19,107 nucleotides of DNA. It comes from GCA-2686265 sp036010965. Its GTDB lineage: Bacteria; Planctomycetota; UBA1135; GCA-002686595. Shown piece by piece: positions 1-7,004 of the stretch; the first letter of the stretch is position 1; each line of letters opens with the position of its first letter. The notes beneath the pieces are model-generated. The model had not been told where the DNA came from. It saw only the letters and a program-made list of their open reading frames with translations, and made no database searches. The position numbers were made by a program, and so were the translations under genes. The stretch is taken from the NCBI GenBank assembly GCA_036010965.1, contig DASCMO010000170.1, forward strand, positions 1 through 19,107. Direction: 5' to 3'.

Positions 1-19
1 TCAAGCCTCCCACCAAGTA

Positions 20-94
20 CTGAGGCAAACCTGAGGCAAAACTCAGGGCCTGTTCCAGGCAAGCTCTCGCAAGTCACTAACTGTTAGTTGCTTG
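20..94. repeat. Short direct repeat and cluster of small hairpins ahead of the cupin gene
   Basis: A 10-base direct repeat CTGAGGCAAA occurs at 20-29 and 31-40. It merges into a hairpin with arms CCTGAG (30-35) and CTCAGG (42-47). A second hairpin follows at once, with arms GCCTG (48-52) and CAGGC (56-60) and a 3-base loop. An imperfect 25-base dyad at 70-94 then carries inner arms ACTAAC/GTTAGT and outer arms CAAG/CTTG. No T-run follows any of them, so a simple intrinsic terminator is not obvious. The role is unknown; the end of an upstream transcript or an operator are both possible. No gene is apparent between 1 and 263. Confidence 0.5.
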
Positions 95-263
95 TGCCCG
101 CTAACTCAGACCGAGCGTCGGTTTCCTAATCCGATGCTCTCTGAATCGGGGTCTGAACGGCCTGTGAGCGTGCTCTCAGTAGGGGGGTGTGAGTGTGGAG
201 AGGCGTATCGGGCGCAGACCAACCCAGCTTCCACCACCTCCAGGACCTGGGTACAGTGGCCAG

Positions 264-623
264 ATGAGCGTGACCAACATTCAGGAGAAGCTCGACCTCT
301 TTTCAGAGCAATGGACTCCCAAGAGGATTGGAGAACTGAACGGGCAGCAGATCTTGCTGGCGAAGATCCAGGGAGAATTCGTCTTCCACAAGCATGACGA
401 TGAAGATGAGCTGTTCATGGTGATGAAAGGTCAGCTAACGCTGGAGCTGAGGGACCGATCTGTGGTCGTCGATCCCGGGGAGTTCTTCATCGTGCCAAGA
501 GGTGTAGAGCACAAGCCCACTGCTGAAGAAGAGACTCATCTGCTCTTGTTTGAACCCCTGAGCACCAAACACACCGGCGATGTGATGGCAGACATCACGC
601 TCGAAACCTACGAGGAAATCTAG
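264..623 (+). CDS. Small single-domain cupin protein
   Basis: This encodes a protein of 119 residues that is one cupin beta-barrel. Cupin motif 1 is visible as FHKHDDEDELFMVMKG (H-x-H with the following acidic residue and glycine). Motif 2 is PGEFFIVPRGVEHKP, giving the third histidine. Together these suggest a mononuclear metal site. Family members include isomerases, dioxygenases and sugar- or small-molecule-binding proteins, so the substrate cannot be named. An in-frame GTG at 189 would add 25 residues (proline-rich, unlike a cupin), so the ATG at 264, immediately before the conserved fold, is preferred; neither start has a strong ribosome binding site. The GC content (about 53% over 301-480 by hand count) is well below that of neighbouring genes, and the gene stands alone. 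Both facts are compatible with recent acquisition. It converges with the sulfatase gene. Confidence 0.85.
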   Translation: MSVTNIQEKLDLFSEQWTPKRIGELNGQQILLAKIQGEFVFHKHDDEDELFMVMKGQLTLELRDRSVVVDPGEFFIVPRGVEHKPTAEEETHLLLFEPLSTKHTGDVMADITLETYEEI

Positions 624-697
624 CCGGCCTGAACTCTCCGTCAGCGGCTCCGTCGCATCACCAAGCACTCGAACCAGCCCCGGTGCAAGCGCAGGCT

Positions 698-2107
698 TCA
701 CTCGGGCATGCGGCGGACATCCGGCGTGTCTACCCAGCCAGCCTCGCGCTGCCCCGTGCCCGCGCGGTCCATGTCGCCAAGGGTCTGCCGCGCCTCGTCG
801 GCGAGCGCCGTGAGTCGCGCGACGACCTCGGGGTGATCGCCGGAGACGTCGGTCTTCTCGGAGACCTCAGCGACCAGGTCGAAGAGCTGTAGCGAGGCCT
901 CACCCTCCGACTTGCCCCAGTTGCGTCGCTTGTCGCTGAGGGGCAGGTGCAGCTTCCAGCGGCCGCTGCGCACGGCCTGCAACTGGTTCATCTGGTAGTA
1001 GCAGAAGACCTCGTGCGGGCTGGTCGCGCCCGCCTCCCCGCGCAGGAGTCCGATGATGTCGCGGCCGTCCATCTCGGGTGAGCGCGCACCGGCGAGGCCG
1101 GCGAAGGTCGGGAAGAGGTCGAAGGCTGCGGTGAGTTCGCTGCACTCGGTCCCGGCCGGGATCTGGCCCGGCCACCACGCGATGCAGGGGACGCGCTGGC
1201 CGCCCTCCCAGGTCTGGCCCTTGCGGCCGCGCAGCGGTCCATTGCTGCCGCCGTTGCTTCCCCGCGACCCGTTGTCGGAGGTGAAGAGGATCAGCGTGTC
1301 GTCATCGATCCCGAGCTCGCGCAGGGTCGCGACGATCACGCCGGTGGAGGCGTCGATCTCTTCGACCGCGTCGCCGTAGATCCCGTTCGCGGACTTGCCG
1401 CGAAACTCGTCGCTCGCGTGGAGCGGCAGGTGGACCATGGAGTGGGGGAGGTAGAGGAAGAAGGGTTCGTCCGCGTGCTCACGGATGAAGCGCACGGACT
1501 CCTCGGTGTAGCGCTTCGTCAAGAGGTCTTGGTTCGCCGGCGCCTCGATGACGACCTCGCCGCGCATCAATGGGAGCGGCGGCCTGCCGGGTCCCGTGCG
1601 AGCCATCATGTCGTTGCTGTAGGGGATCCCGAAGTACTCGTCGAAGCCGTGGCGCGTGGGGAGGAACTCGAGCTGGTCGCCGAGGTGCCACTTGCCGACG
1701 CAGGCGGTCGCGTAGCCCGCCTCCTTCAGAGACTCGGCGAGGGTCAGCTCGTCAGGGTTGATCCCCTTCCGGGCGCCAGGGAAGAGGACGCAGAGGTCGC
1801 GTTCGTCGAGGTGGAGGCCGACGCGCTGTGGGTAGTTGCCGGTCATGAGCGCCGCGCGCGACGGCGTGCAGACGCTGCTTGCGACGTAGAAATCCTTGAG
1901 GCGCATGCCCTCTGCTGCGAGGGCGTCGAGGTGGGGTGTGCGGTTCTTCTCGGAACCGAAGCAGCCGATGTCTCCGTACCCCATGTCGTCCACGTAGATG
2001 AGGATGAAGTTCGGCGAGCGGCGCTCTCGGAGGCCGAGGCCGGCGCATGCGGAGAGGACGGAGAGGAGGAGGGCGCCGAGGGAGAACCACTTCAGGGTCT
2101 GGAGCAT
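698..2107 (-). CDS. Formylglycine-dependent sulfatase, lipoprotein (arylsulfatase family)
   Basis: This 469-residue sulfatase is predicted to hydrolyse sulfate esters at the cell envelope. The N-terminus is a lipoprotein signal peptide with lipobox LSAC (Cys21). Metal-binding Asp40-Asp41 follow in YVDDMGYGD. The formylglycine signature CTPSR starts at Cys80, which must be oxidised by a maturase. GKWHLG supplies Lys139 and His141, SDNG supplies Asp278 and Asn279, and GRKG supplies Lys296. All family catalytic elements are therefore present and the length is typical. Known relatives act on sulfated polysaccharides or aryl sulfates, but the substrate cannot be read from this sequence. The ATG at 2107 starts directly at the signal peptide, without a clear Shine-Dalgarno sequence. 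The gene stands alone, convergent with the cupin and divergent from the cytochrome-domain gene. No formylglycine-generating enzyme is encoded in this window. Confidence 0.93.
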   Translation of the reverse strand: MLQTLKWFSLGALLLSVLSACAGLGLRERRSPNFILIYVDDMGYGDIGCFGSEKNRTPHLDALAAEGMRLKDFYVASSVCTPSRAALMTGNYPQRVGLHLDERDLCVLFPGARKGINPDELTLAESLKEAGYATACVGKWHLGDQLEFLPTRHGFDEYFGIPYSNDMMARTGPGRPPLPLMRGEVVIEAPANQDLLTKRYTEESVRFIREHADEPFFLYLPHSMVHLPLHASDEFRGKSANGIYGDAVEEIDASTGVIVATLRELGIDDDTLILFTSDNGSRGSNGGSNGPLRGRKGQTWEGGQRVPCIAWWPGQIPAGTECSELTAAFDLFPTFAGLAGARSPEMDGRDIIGLLRGEAGATSPHEVFCYYQMNQLQAVRSGRWKLHLPLSDKRRNWGKSEGEASLQLFDLVAEVSEKTDVSGDHPEVVARLTALADEARQTLGDMDRAGTGQREAGWVDTPDVRRMPE

Positions 2108-2303
2108 GGGCAGGATTCTAGGTGAGAGGGCGCAGCGAGACGTGATTTGGTGTGGAAGTGGGGGGCCTGGCGAGCATCGCTGGCGGTCTCGTCCCGATCA
2201 CCAGCTCGGAAGAGACTGGGGGAGTCTAGGTCGTGTCCACGCCCTGGCTCGGCCCCAGGTTCCCGCCTTCGTCCTGAGCCAGGACTCGTAAGGCGGGCCG
2301 GTT

Positions 2304-2322
2304 CGTCCCCGTCGTGGGGACG
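2304..2322. other. Perfect hairpin in the divergent intergenic region
   Basis: Arms CGTCCCC (2304-2310) and GGGGACG (2316-2322) pair perfectly around a 5-base loop. The hairpin lies between the divergent sulfatase (start 2107) and the cytochrome-domain gene (start 2371), 48 bases upstream of the latter. There is no T-run. It could be a 5' leader structure or an operator dyad, but its role is not known. Confidence 0.35.
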
Positions 2323-2358
2323 CTCGAGGGTGCTCGGTCCGCGGGGGCAGCGCACCCT

Positions 2359-2363
2359 GGAGG
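2359..2363 (+). promoter_or_regulatory. Ribosome binding site deciding the start of the PSCyt1-domain gene
   Basis: GGAGG lies 7 bases before the ATG at 2371. The later ATG at 2407 and the earlier GTG at 2314 have no comparable site, so 2371 is taken as the start. Confidence 0.6.
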
Positions 2364-2370
2364 CCATACA

Positions 2371-2697
2371 ATGGGCGCGGCGAGCTGTCGAGCCCGTCGC
2401 CCTGGCATGCGTCTACTCTGCTCCCTGACGATCTTGCTCCTGTTGTTGGGGGCCTCCGTGTCCCCGACGGGGGGCCAGGATCCCGCCACCGAGACGGCCC
2501 GCACTGAGTTCTTCGAGGCGCGCATCCGGCCGGTCCTGGTGGAGCACTGCTACGCCTGCCACAACAGCGGGAAGAGGGCCCGGGGAGGGCTGGCACTCGA
2601 CCACCGGGCGGCGACACGCGAGGAGTCGAATTCGGGGACCGCGGTCGTGCCCGGGCTTCCCTTGCACATGCTCTTCACTCTGGAGGAAGGGCAGTGA
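2371..2697 (+). CDS. Stand-alone planctomycete cytochrome c domain (PSCyt1-like), probably a truncated family member
   Basis: This encodes 108 residues. The N-terminus is a Sec-type signal peptide with basic residues (RARRPGMR) followed by a leucine-rich core. The mature part carries IRPVLVEHCYACH, a c-type haem motif CxxCH (Cys60, Cys63, His64). It continues with GGLALDHRAA and a VVPGLP segment, which match the order of conserved blocks in the PSCyt1 domain. In most known proteins PSCyt1 is only the first about 100 residues of an 800-1000-residue protein that continues into DUF1549/DUF1553 domains. Here the reading frame stops soon after the domain, and the dioxygenase gene begins 7 bases later. 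It is either a remnant of such a protein or a genuine free-standing periplasmic electron carrier. The start at 2371 is chosen for its ribosome binding site. Confidence 0.7.
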   Translation: MGAASCRARRPGMRLLCSLTILLLLLGASVSPTGGQDPATETARTEFFEARIRPVLVEHCYACHNSGKRARGGLALDHRAATREESNSGTAVVPGLPLHMLFTLEEGQ

Positions 2698-2704
2698 GGC
2701 TCAG

Positions 2705-3646
2705 ATGACCGAGTTCACCTCGCAGAGTGTGCTGGAGCGCTACGACCTGGCACAGGGAGCGCACGACGAGACCTGGAAGATCGGATTCGGCCCTGGGATC
2801 ACCGAGGACCTGCAATGTCTCGATGCCTGGGCTGCAACCGCCGAAGACCCGTTGCAGGATTTCAAGCGCGGTCTACTGGACCTGCCCGAGGTGCATTCGC
2901 TCAGCGCGCGCGTCGCAGCTCAGATCGACCGGGGCCCGGGGTTCGCGTGGCTGCGCGGGCTCCCCGAGGTGCCCGAGCATCTCACCTCTCTCGTGTTCCT
3001 GGCGATCGGCCTGGAACTGGGCGAGACCCTCGGTGCATATGGTCGCCTCTACGACGTGGTCGATCGTGGAGAGTCCTATCGTGAACAGGCCATCCCTGTC
3101 TCACAGACGCGCGAATCCACTGGGCTGCACACCGACAGCTCCAACAGGTCCGTCTGGCCACGCACGGTCGCATTGGCCTGCTTGCATGCTTCACCGAGCG
3201 GCGGGGAGACGCTGCTGTCCTCGGCCGTGCGCGCGCACGAAGCCCTGCGCATCCGCACGCCGCAGCTTCTGGAACCGCTCTACGGTGCGTTCTTTCGAGA
3301 TGTGGTGACGCCGGGCAGTGACCGGGATCCCGCAGCAGTGAGCAGGAACGCATTCCCCGTCTTCCACGATGAGCGCGGCGTCACCCTGCGTTACATGCGC
3401 TACTGGATCGAGGTGGGTCACGAGCGCGCGGGGGTCCCGCTGACCAGACTTCAGGTGCAGGCGCTCGACGCTCTCGATGAGGCTCTCGAGGACCCCGCGC
3501 ACCTCACGACTTTTCGAATGAGCGCGGGCGACATGCTGTTCATCGACAACACCCGCATCGCACACGGTCGCTCCGGCTACGCCGATCAGGCAGGACGGCC
3601 GCGACATCTGCAGCGCATGTGGATCGACCGGCAACGGGTGAATTAG
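2705..3646 (+). CDS. TauD/TfdA-family Fe(II)/2-oxoglutarate-dependent dioxygenase
   Basis: This 313-residue protein belongs to the TauD/TfdA (clavaminate synthase-like) fold. Such enzymes couple decarboxylation of 2-oxoglutarate to hydroxylation of an organic substrate. The iron ligands are visible as HTD (His142 and Asp144) and as His287 in IDNTRIAHGRSGY. The 2-oxoglutarate-binding arginines are probably Arg300 and Arg304 in RHLQRMW. Length and motif spacing are normal for the family, and there is no signal peptide, so it is cytoplasmic. The substrate is not deducible; taurine is only one of many known. The start ATG has GAGG five bases upstream, and that site overlaps the stop codon of the PSCyt1 gene. 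This implies translational coupling between a haem protein and the dioxygenase. Confidence 0.9.
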   Translation: MTEFTSQSVLERYDLAQGAHDETWKIGFGPGITEDLQCLDAWAATAEDPLQDFKRGLLDLPEVHSLSARVAAQIDRGPGFAWLRGLPEVPEHLTSLVFLAIGLELGETLGAYGRLYDVVDRGESYREQAIPVSQTRESTGLHTDSSNRSVWPRTVALACLHASPSGGETLLSSAVRAHEALRIRTPQLLEPLYGAFFRDVVTPGSDRDPAAVSRNAFPVFHDERGVTLRYMRYWIEVGHERAGVPLTRLQVQALDALDEALEDPAHLTTFRMSAGDMLFIDNTRIAHGRSGYADQAGRPRHLQRMWIDRQRVN

Positions 3647-3663
3647 CCCGCGGTACCCGCCTG

Positions 3664-3763
3664 ACCGAGAGCTCCAGGGGAACTCGAGCATCCAGGTGGC
3701 GGCCTCGTCCGCCAGGCGCGCGAGGACCTGTGCGCGCGTCCGGTCGCTGCGCAGGCTCTCCAT
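3664..3763 (-). pseudogene. Relic of the 3' end of a KANL3/Tex30-like alpha/beta hydrolase gene
   Basis: Read on the minus strand, this stretch translates to SDRTRAQVLARLADEAATWM. This lines up with NERTRAQVLERLLDEAAAWM at the C-terminus of the intact hydrolase at 6993-7685. By hand alignment the DNA is about 80% identical over roughly 65 bases. The resemblance continues past the end of the intact coding region: TTCCCCTGGAGCTCTCGG here against TTCCCTGAAGGCTCCCGG there. The stop codon TGA has become TGG, with a one-base indel. Upstream of 3763 on the plus coordinate the similarity fades, so the N-terminal four-fifths of the gene is gone. This is therefore a decayed paralogue or recombination scar, lying just behind the dioxygenase gene. 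Confidence 0.65.
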
Positions 3764-3887
3764 GAGACCGGAGCGGCCGGGAATCCGAAGACCGCCCCGT
3801 ATCCCTTTGTGGACATCTGGGTTCCGTAGAGATCCGCACGGTGTGCGATACCGGCCGGCCGCCTCCTATCGGTATCCTGGTTGATCC

Positions 3888-4958
3888 GTGGTGCGTCTAG
3901 CCGTCTCTCGATCGCGTCTCCTGTGCGGGGTCCTCCAGGTCCTGCTGTTCGTTCTCGGCCTGGCCTTGAGCCTGGCGGCGCTCGAGCCGCTGCTCCCTGC
4001 TCGCGGGGGTGACTTTCAGCGCACGAAGCTCGACCACTTTCGTCGGCATAAGGACGAGATCGATACGCTGTTCCTCGGGACCAGCACCATCTATCGCGGG
4101 TTCGATCCTGGACAGTTCGATCGCCTGACGAGCGACGGAGGACGGCCCACGCGCACCTTCAATCTGGGGCTGCCGGGGTTTTTCAGTCTGGGGTACAGCC
4201 ACCTGCTCGAAGAGGTCCTCGAGATGAATCCGGCCCGCCTGCGCTGGATCCTGATCCAGATGGAGGGCGTGCCCGCCGATCGCCTGCAGGACGACACCGC
4301 CCTCACTCCTCCGGTCATCGCCTGGCATGACCTGGAGGGCACCCTGAGCGCGTGCGAGTTCTGCCGCTCTCATGGACTCTCGTCCTGGGTCGAATTCGGG
4401 CTCGTGTGGGATCAGTGGGAGTCGTTCGCCCATCGGCTCCTGAACGTTCATCGCGCCCAGTCCTGGATCGAGGCTCTGCTGGGCGTGGGGCCGAGCGTCG
4501 CGGAGCACGCCCTGTGGATCGGAGTTGGGGGCGACGGCTTCCAGGCCCTGGACGAGACTTCGGCCCGCGGTGCTGAGCGCCATGACCGGTTCCTCCTGCC
4601 TGAAGTACAGCAGAGGTACCGCGAGCAGATCGCCGGCTGGCGTGACGGGCGCGGGTGGGCCGATCCACCTGCGGAAGTGCTGGTCGAGCACTGCCGTCGG
4701 ATGGATGAGCGCCTGGCGTCGGCGTCCGTGCAGTTGCTCTTCGTGACCCTCGCCGGCGCCTACCACGGGAGTCCGGCCGTGGTTGCCCACGAGAGAGGCC
4801 TGGTGGACACCCTGCTGAGCTACGACGACGTCGTCCGCTTCCCCGATCTGTTCGATCCGCGCCTGCGCTTCGACTCCAGGCACTTCACGCGCGAGGGCGC
4901 CCGGGTCTTCACCGCCCAGATCGCCGAGGATTTTCTGCGCCAGGCGGACGAGAGATGA
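3888..4958 (+). CDS. Membrane-anchored SGNH/DltD/AlgJ-like protein, partner of an MBOAT acyltransferase
   Basis: This 356-residue protein has an N-terminal hydrophobic anchor (about residues 11-33) and a predicted extracytoplasmic domain. SGNH-type blocks can be read: LGTSTIYRG (putative nucleophile Ser66), FNLGLPG (block II-like), and a C-terminal DSRHFTREG giving Asp329 and His332, the D-x-x-H dyad. In alginate and D-alanine systems, proteins of this kind (AlgJ/AlgX, DltD) pair with an MBOAT to move acyl groups onto a glycopolymer outside the membrane. The neighbouring gene is exactly such an MBOAT, and the two overlap by ATGA. The start is one of two consecutive GTG codons at 3888, with no strong ribosome binding site. 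The acceptor polymer is unknown. The specific family assignment is inferred from motifs and context. Confidence 0.75.
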   Translation: MVRLAVSRSRLLCGVLQVLLFVLGLALSLAALEPLLPARGGDFQRTKLDHFRRHKDEIDTLFLGTSTIYRGFDPGQFDRLTSDGGRPTRTFNLGLPGFFSLGYSHLLEEVLEMNPARLRWILIQMEGVPADRLQDDTALTPPVIAWHDLEGTLSACEFCRSHGLSSWVEFGLVWDQWESFAHRLLNVHRAQSWIEALLGVGPSVAEHALWIGVGGDGFQALDETSARGAERHDRFLLPEVQQRYREQIAGWRDGRGWADPPAEVLVEHCRRMDERLASASVQLLFVTLAGAYHGSPAVVAHERGLVDTLLSYDDVVRFPDLFDPRLRFDSRHFTREGARVFTAQIAEDFLRQADER

Positions 4959-6361
4959 TCTTCACCGAGTTCCGGTTCTTGTTCTTCTTTCTCGCCGTCT
5001 TCTGTGTGCACTGGTCGTTGCGTTCGAATCGCTCGCGGAAGGTCTGGCTGCTGCTCACCAGTTACGCTTTCTACGCCGGTTGGGACTGGCGCTTCCTCTC
5101 CCTGCTGCTCATCTCGACGGTCGTCGACTACCTGGCGGGGCGCGGTATCGCGGCGACACCCGATGAGCGCACTCGCAAGCGCTGGGTGGCGTTCAGCTGC
5201 ATCACGAACCTGGGCCTCCTGGGCGTCTTCAAGTACCGCGGCTTCTTCGTCGACTCGGCCCGCGAGTTCCTGTCCTTCCTGGGGCTGGACGTGGGGCATT
5301 CGACCCTCTCGATCGTGCTCCCCGTGGGGATCAGCTTCTACACCTTCCAGACGCTGAGCTACACGCTGGACGTGTATCGCGGGCGGTGCGAGGTGAGAAA
5401 GAGCCCGCTCGACCTGGCGCTCTTCGTGGCCTTCTTCCCTCAGCTCGTGGCAGGCCCCGTCGTGCGCGCCCGGCGCTTCCTGCCTCAGCTGGACTCCACG
5501 CGGCGCTTTGCTGACGTGGAGGTCCGTGCCCTGGTGCTCCTGTTTCTCGTCGGGTTCTTCAAGAAGGCCTGCATCTCGGACAACGTGCACGTGCTGGTCG
5601 ATGCCTTCTTCGCCGACCCGGCGGCCTACACTTTCGGCGCCGCCTGGAGCGCCGTGACCCTCTTCACGGTGCAGATCTACTGCGACTTCTCGGGGTACTC
5701 GGACATGGCGGTCGCCTGCGGGGGACTTCTGGGCTATCGGTTGCCGGTCAACTTCCGCTTCCCCTACCTCGCGGGCAACGTCCGGGATGCCTGGCAGCGC
5801 TGGCACATCAGCATCACGACCTGGTTCCGCGACTACTTCTACGCGGCCTTGGGCGGAGGGCGCGGCTCATCCTGGCAGGCCGCCCGGAATGTGCTCCTGA
5901 CCATGCTCGTGGTGGGGATCTGGCATGGCCCCTCGTGGCGCTTTGTGCTCTGGGGCGGGGCGCACGGCGTGGCGTTGATTTTTCACCGCTGGTGGAGTGG
6001 GCTCAAAATCGCCCGCGCGCTACGCAGGAAGGTGCCCGGTGCGGTCTGGGTCGGGGTGACCTTCGTCTGGGCGTGCACGACCATGATCCTCTTCCGCGCA
6101 CCGGACCTCGCGACGGCCTGGACCACCCTGGGGTCCTTCCTCGCGTTCCGGAGTCCGGGGAGCGCATCCTTCGGGGCGGGACCATTCCTCTTGCTGGCCT
6201 TCCTGGCGGCCCTGCACGTCGGTGCCCGGCGGCACCTCCTGCGGCGGCACTGGCAGAGTGCTCCGTCGTGGGCCTTCTCGCTCCTGTGCGGTGTCTTTGC
6301 CGGCCTGATCCTGATCCTCATGAAGGGGGTGGTGCAGCCCTTCATCTACTTTCAGTTCTGA
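4955..6361 (+). CDS. MBOAT-family O-acyltransferase (AlgI/DltB/PatA-like)
   Basis: This 468-residue polytopic membrane protein begins FTEFRFLFFF, a typical MBOAT/AlgI N-terminus. Conserved blocks include LPVGISFYTFQTLSY (123-137), FFPQLVAGP (160-168), YCDFSGYSDMA (242-252), RWHISITTWFRD (282-293) and GIWHGPSW (321-328). The catalytic histidine is His324 of WHG. Such enzymes pass an acyl group, often acetyl, across the membrane to an extracytoplasmic partner or acceptor. The start codon overlaps the stop codon of the SGNH-like gene by ATGA, showing translational coupling and supporting one functional unit. No polymerase or glycosyltransferase lies nearby, so the decorated polymer must be made from elsewhere in the genome. 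Confidence 0.94.
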   Translation: MIFTEFRFLFFFLAVFCVHWSLRSNRSRKVWLLLTSYAFYAGWDWRFLSLLLISTVVDYLAGRGIAATPDERTRKRWVAFSCITNLGLLGVFKYRGFFVDSAREFLSFLGLDVGHSTLSIVLPVGISFYTFQTLSYTLDVYRGRCEVRKSPLDLALFVAFFPQLVAGPVVRARRFLPQLDSTRRFADVEVRALVLLFLVGFFKKACISDNVHVLVDAFFADPAAYTFGAAWSAVTLFTVQIYCDFSGYSDMAVACGGLLGYRLPVNFRFPYLAGNVRDAWQRWHISITTWFRDYFYAALGGGRGSSWQAARNVLLTMLVVGIWHGPSWRFVLWGGAHGVALIFHRWWSGLKIARALRRKVPGAVWVGVTFVWACTTMILFRAPDLATAWTTLGSFLAFRSPGSASFGAGPFLLLAFLAALHVGARRHLLRRHWQSAPSWAFSLLCGVFAGLILILMKGVVQPFIYFQF

Positions 6362-6390
6362 GCAGCACGGCGTGTCTCTATGATGCCAGC

Positions 6391-6702
6391 ATGGACATCA
6401 CCGAGATCGACGTTGAGCAGGCCCTCATCCATCTGCAGGACGGCGACGCCCTGTTCATGGACGTGCGAGACCCGGACAGCTTCGGCGCAGGCCACCTTCC
6501 AGGTGCCGTCAACGTGAACGACGCGACCATCCCGCTGTTCCTCACGGACACCGCCCGCGATCGGAAGATCATCGTCTACTGCTATCACGGACACATGAGC
6601 ATGGGTGGCGCGGCCTACCTGAGCGAGAACGACTTCGATGACGTGGCCAGCATGCGAGGTGGCTTCTCTTGCTGGACCGGGCCGACCGAGAAAGGCGCCT
6701 GA
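6391..6702 (+). CDS. glpE: GlpE-type thiosulfate sulfurtransferase (single-domain rhodanese)
   Basis: This compact rhodanese of 103 residues has the size and pattern of GlpE. Diagnostic segments are MDVRDPDSFGAGHLPGA (rhodanese entry), the active-site loop YCYHGHMSMGG with catalytic Cys64, and SMRGGFSCW near the end. GlpE moves a sulfane sulfur from thiosulfate to cyanide or a thiol acceptor such as thioredoxin, via a cysteine persulfide, in the cytoplasm. The start ATG at 6391 coincides with the N-terminus expected for GlpE (MDITEIDVEQA). An upstream extension in the same frame runs antibiologically through the MBOAT gene and is not used. The gene follows the MBOAT by 29 bases on the same strand and may be co-transcribed, although a functional link is not obvious. 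Confidence 0.88.
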   Translation: MDITEIDVEQALIHLQDGDALFMDVRDPDSFGAGHLPGAVNVNDATIPLFLTDTARDRKIIVYCYHGHMSMGGAAYLSENDFDDVASMRGGFSCWTGPTEKGA

Positions 6703-6887
6703 ACTTCGCGAGCTGAGCCGCGAACGCACTTGACGCCCAGCAGGGGAGGAACGGACAGGTGCCTCCAGGTGGCCGGTCTCGCCCTGCGAGATCCCCTGCC
6801 GGCGCTGCTCTCCCTGTGATTCTCGACGCGTCGGCTGTCCTCTCTAGCCCGGAGTGAGCAAGGCAACCAAGGGGAAGGGAGGGGCGT

Positions 6888-6905
6888 GGCGTCCTGGCGG
6901 ACGCC
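6888..6905. terminator. Candidate stem-loop between convergent genes
   Basis: Arms GGCGTCC (6888-6894) and GGACGCC (6899-6905) form a perfect 7-bp GC-rich stem with a TGGC loop. It sits in the 290-bp gap between glpE (ends 6702) and the convergent hydrolase (ends 6993). Neither strand shows a T-run after it. Termination is therefore a positional inference. The rest of 6703-6992 holds no recognisable gene; a weak hairpin, TTCGCG/CGCGAA, lies at 6705-6724 just after the glpE stop. Confidence 0.3.
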
Positions 6906-6987
6906 TGACCAACCCGCGTGGTCGAGGTCTGCGAGTGACGCACGAGCGCTCCTCCGTGCGTGTTTAGATCCGAGCCTCCTGGCCGGG

Positions 6988-7004
6988 AGCCTTCAGGGAA
7001 GGCT
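6988..7004. other. Hairpin spanning the hydrolase stop codon
   Basis: AGCCTTC (6988-6994) and GAAGGCT (6998-7004) pair perfectly around a 3-base loop. The TGA stop of the minus-strand hydrolase (6993-6995) lies inside this structure. There is no adjacent T-run. It may help to end or protect the transcript. Confidence 0.35.

Noticed and set aside
1..87. Open plus-strand frame from the window edge to a TAG at 85-87
   Set aside because: The translation has no recognisable feature and the stretch is dominated by hairpins and a direct repeat, so coding is not supported.
4820..5806. Minus-strand open frame (328 codons) over the MBOAT gene
   Set aside because: Charged, low-complexity translation antisense to a clear MBOAT with the catalytic WHG motif.
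5935..6390. N-terminal extension of the rhodanese into the MBOAT gene
   Set aside because: The extension is an out-of-frame reading of the MBOAT coding sequence. The GlpE pattern starts only at 6391.
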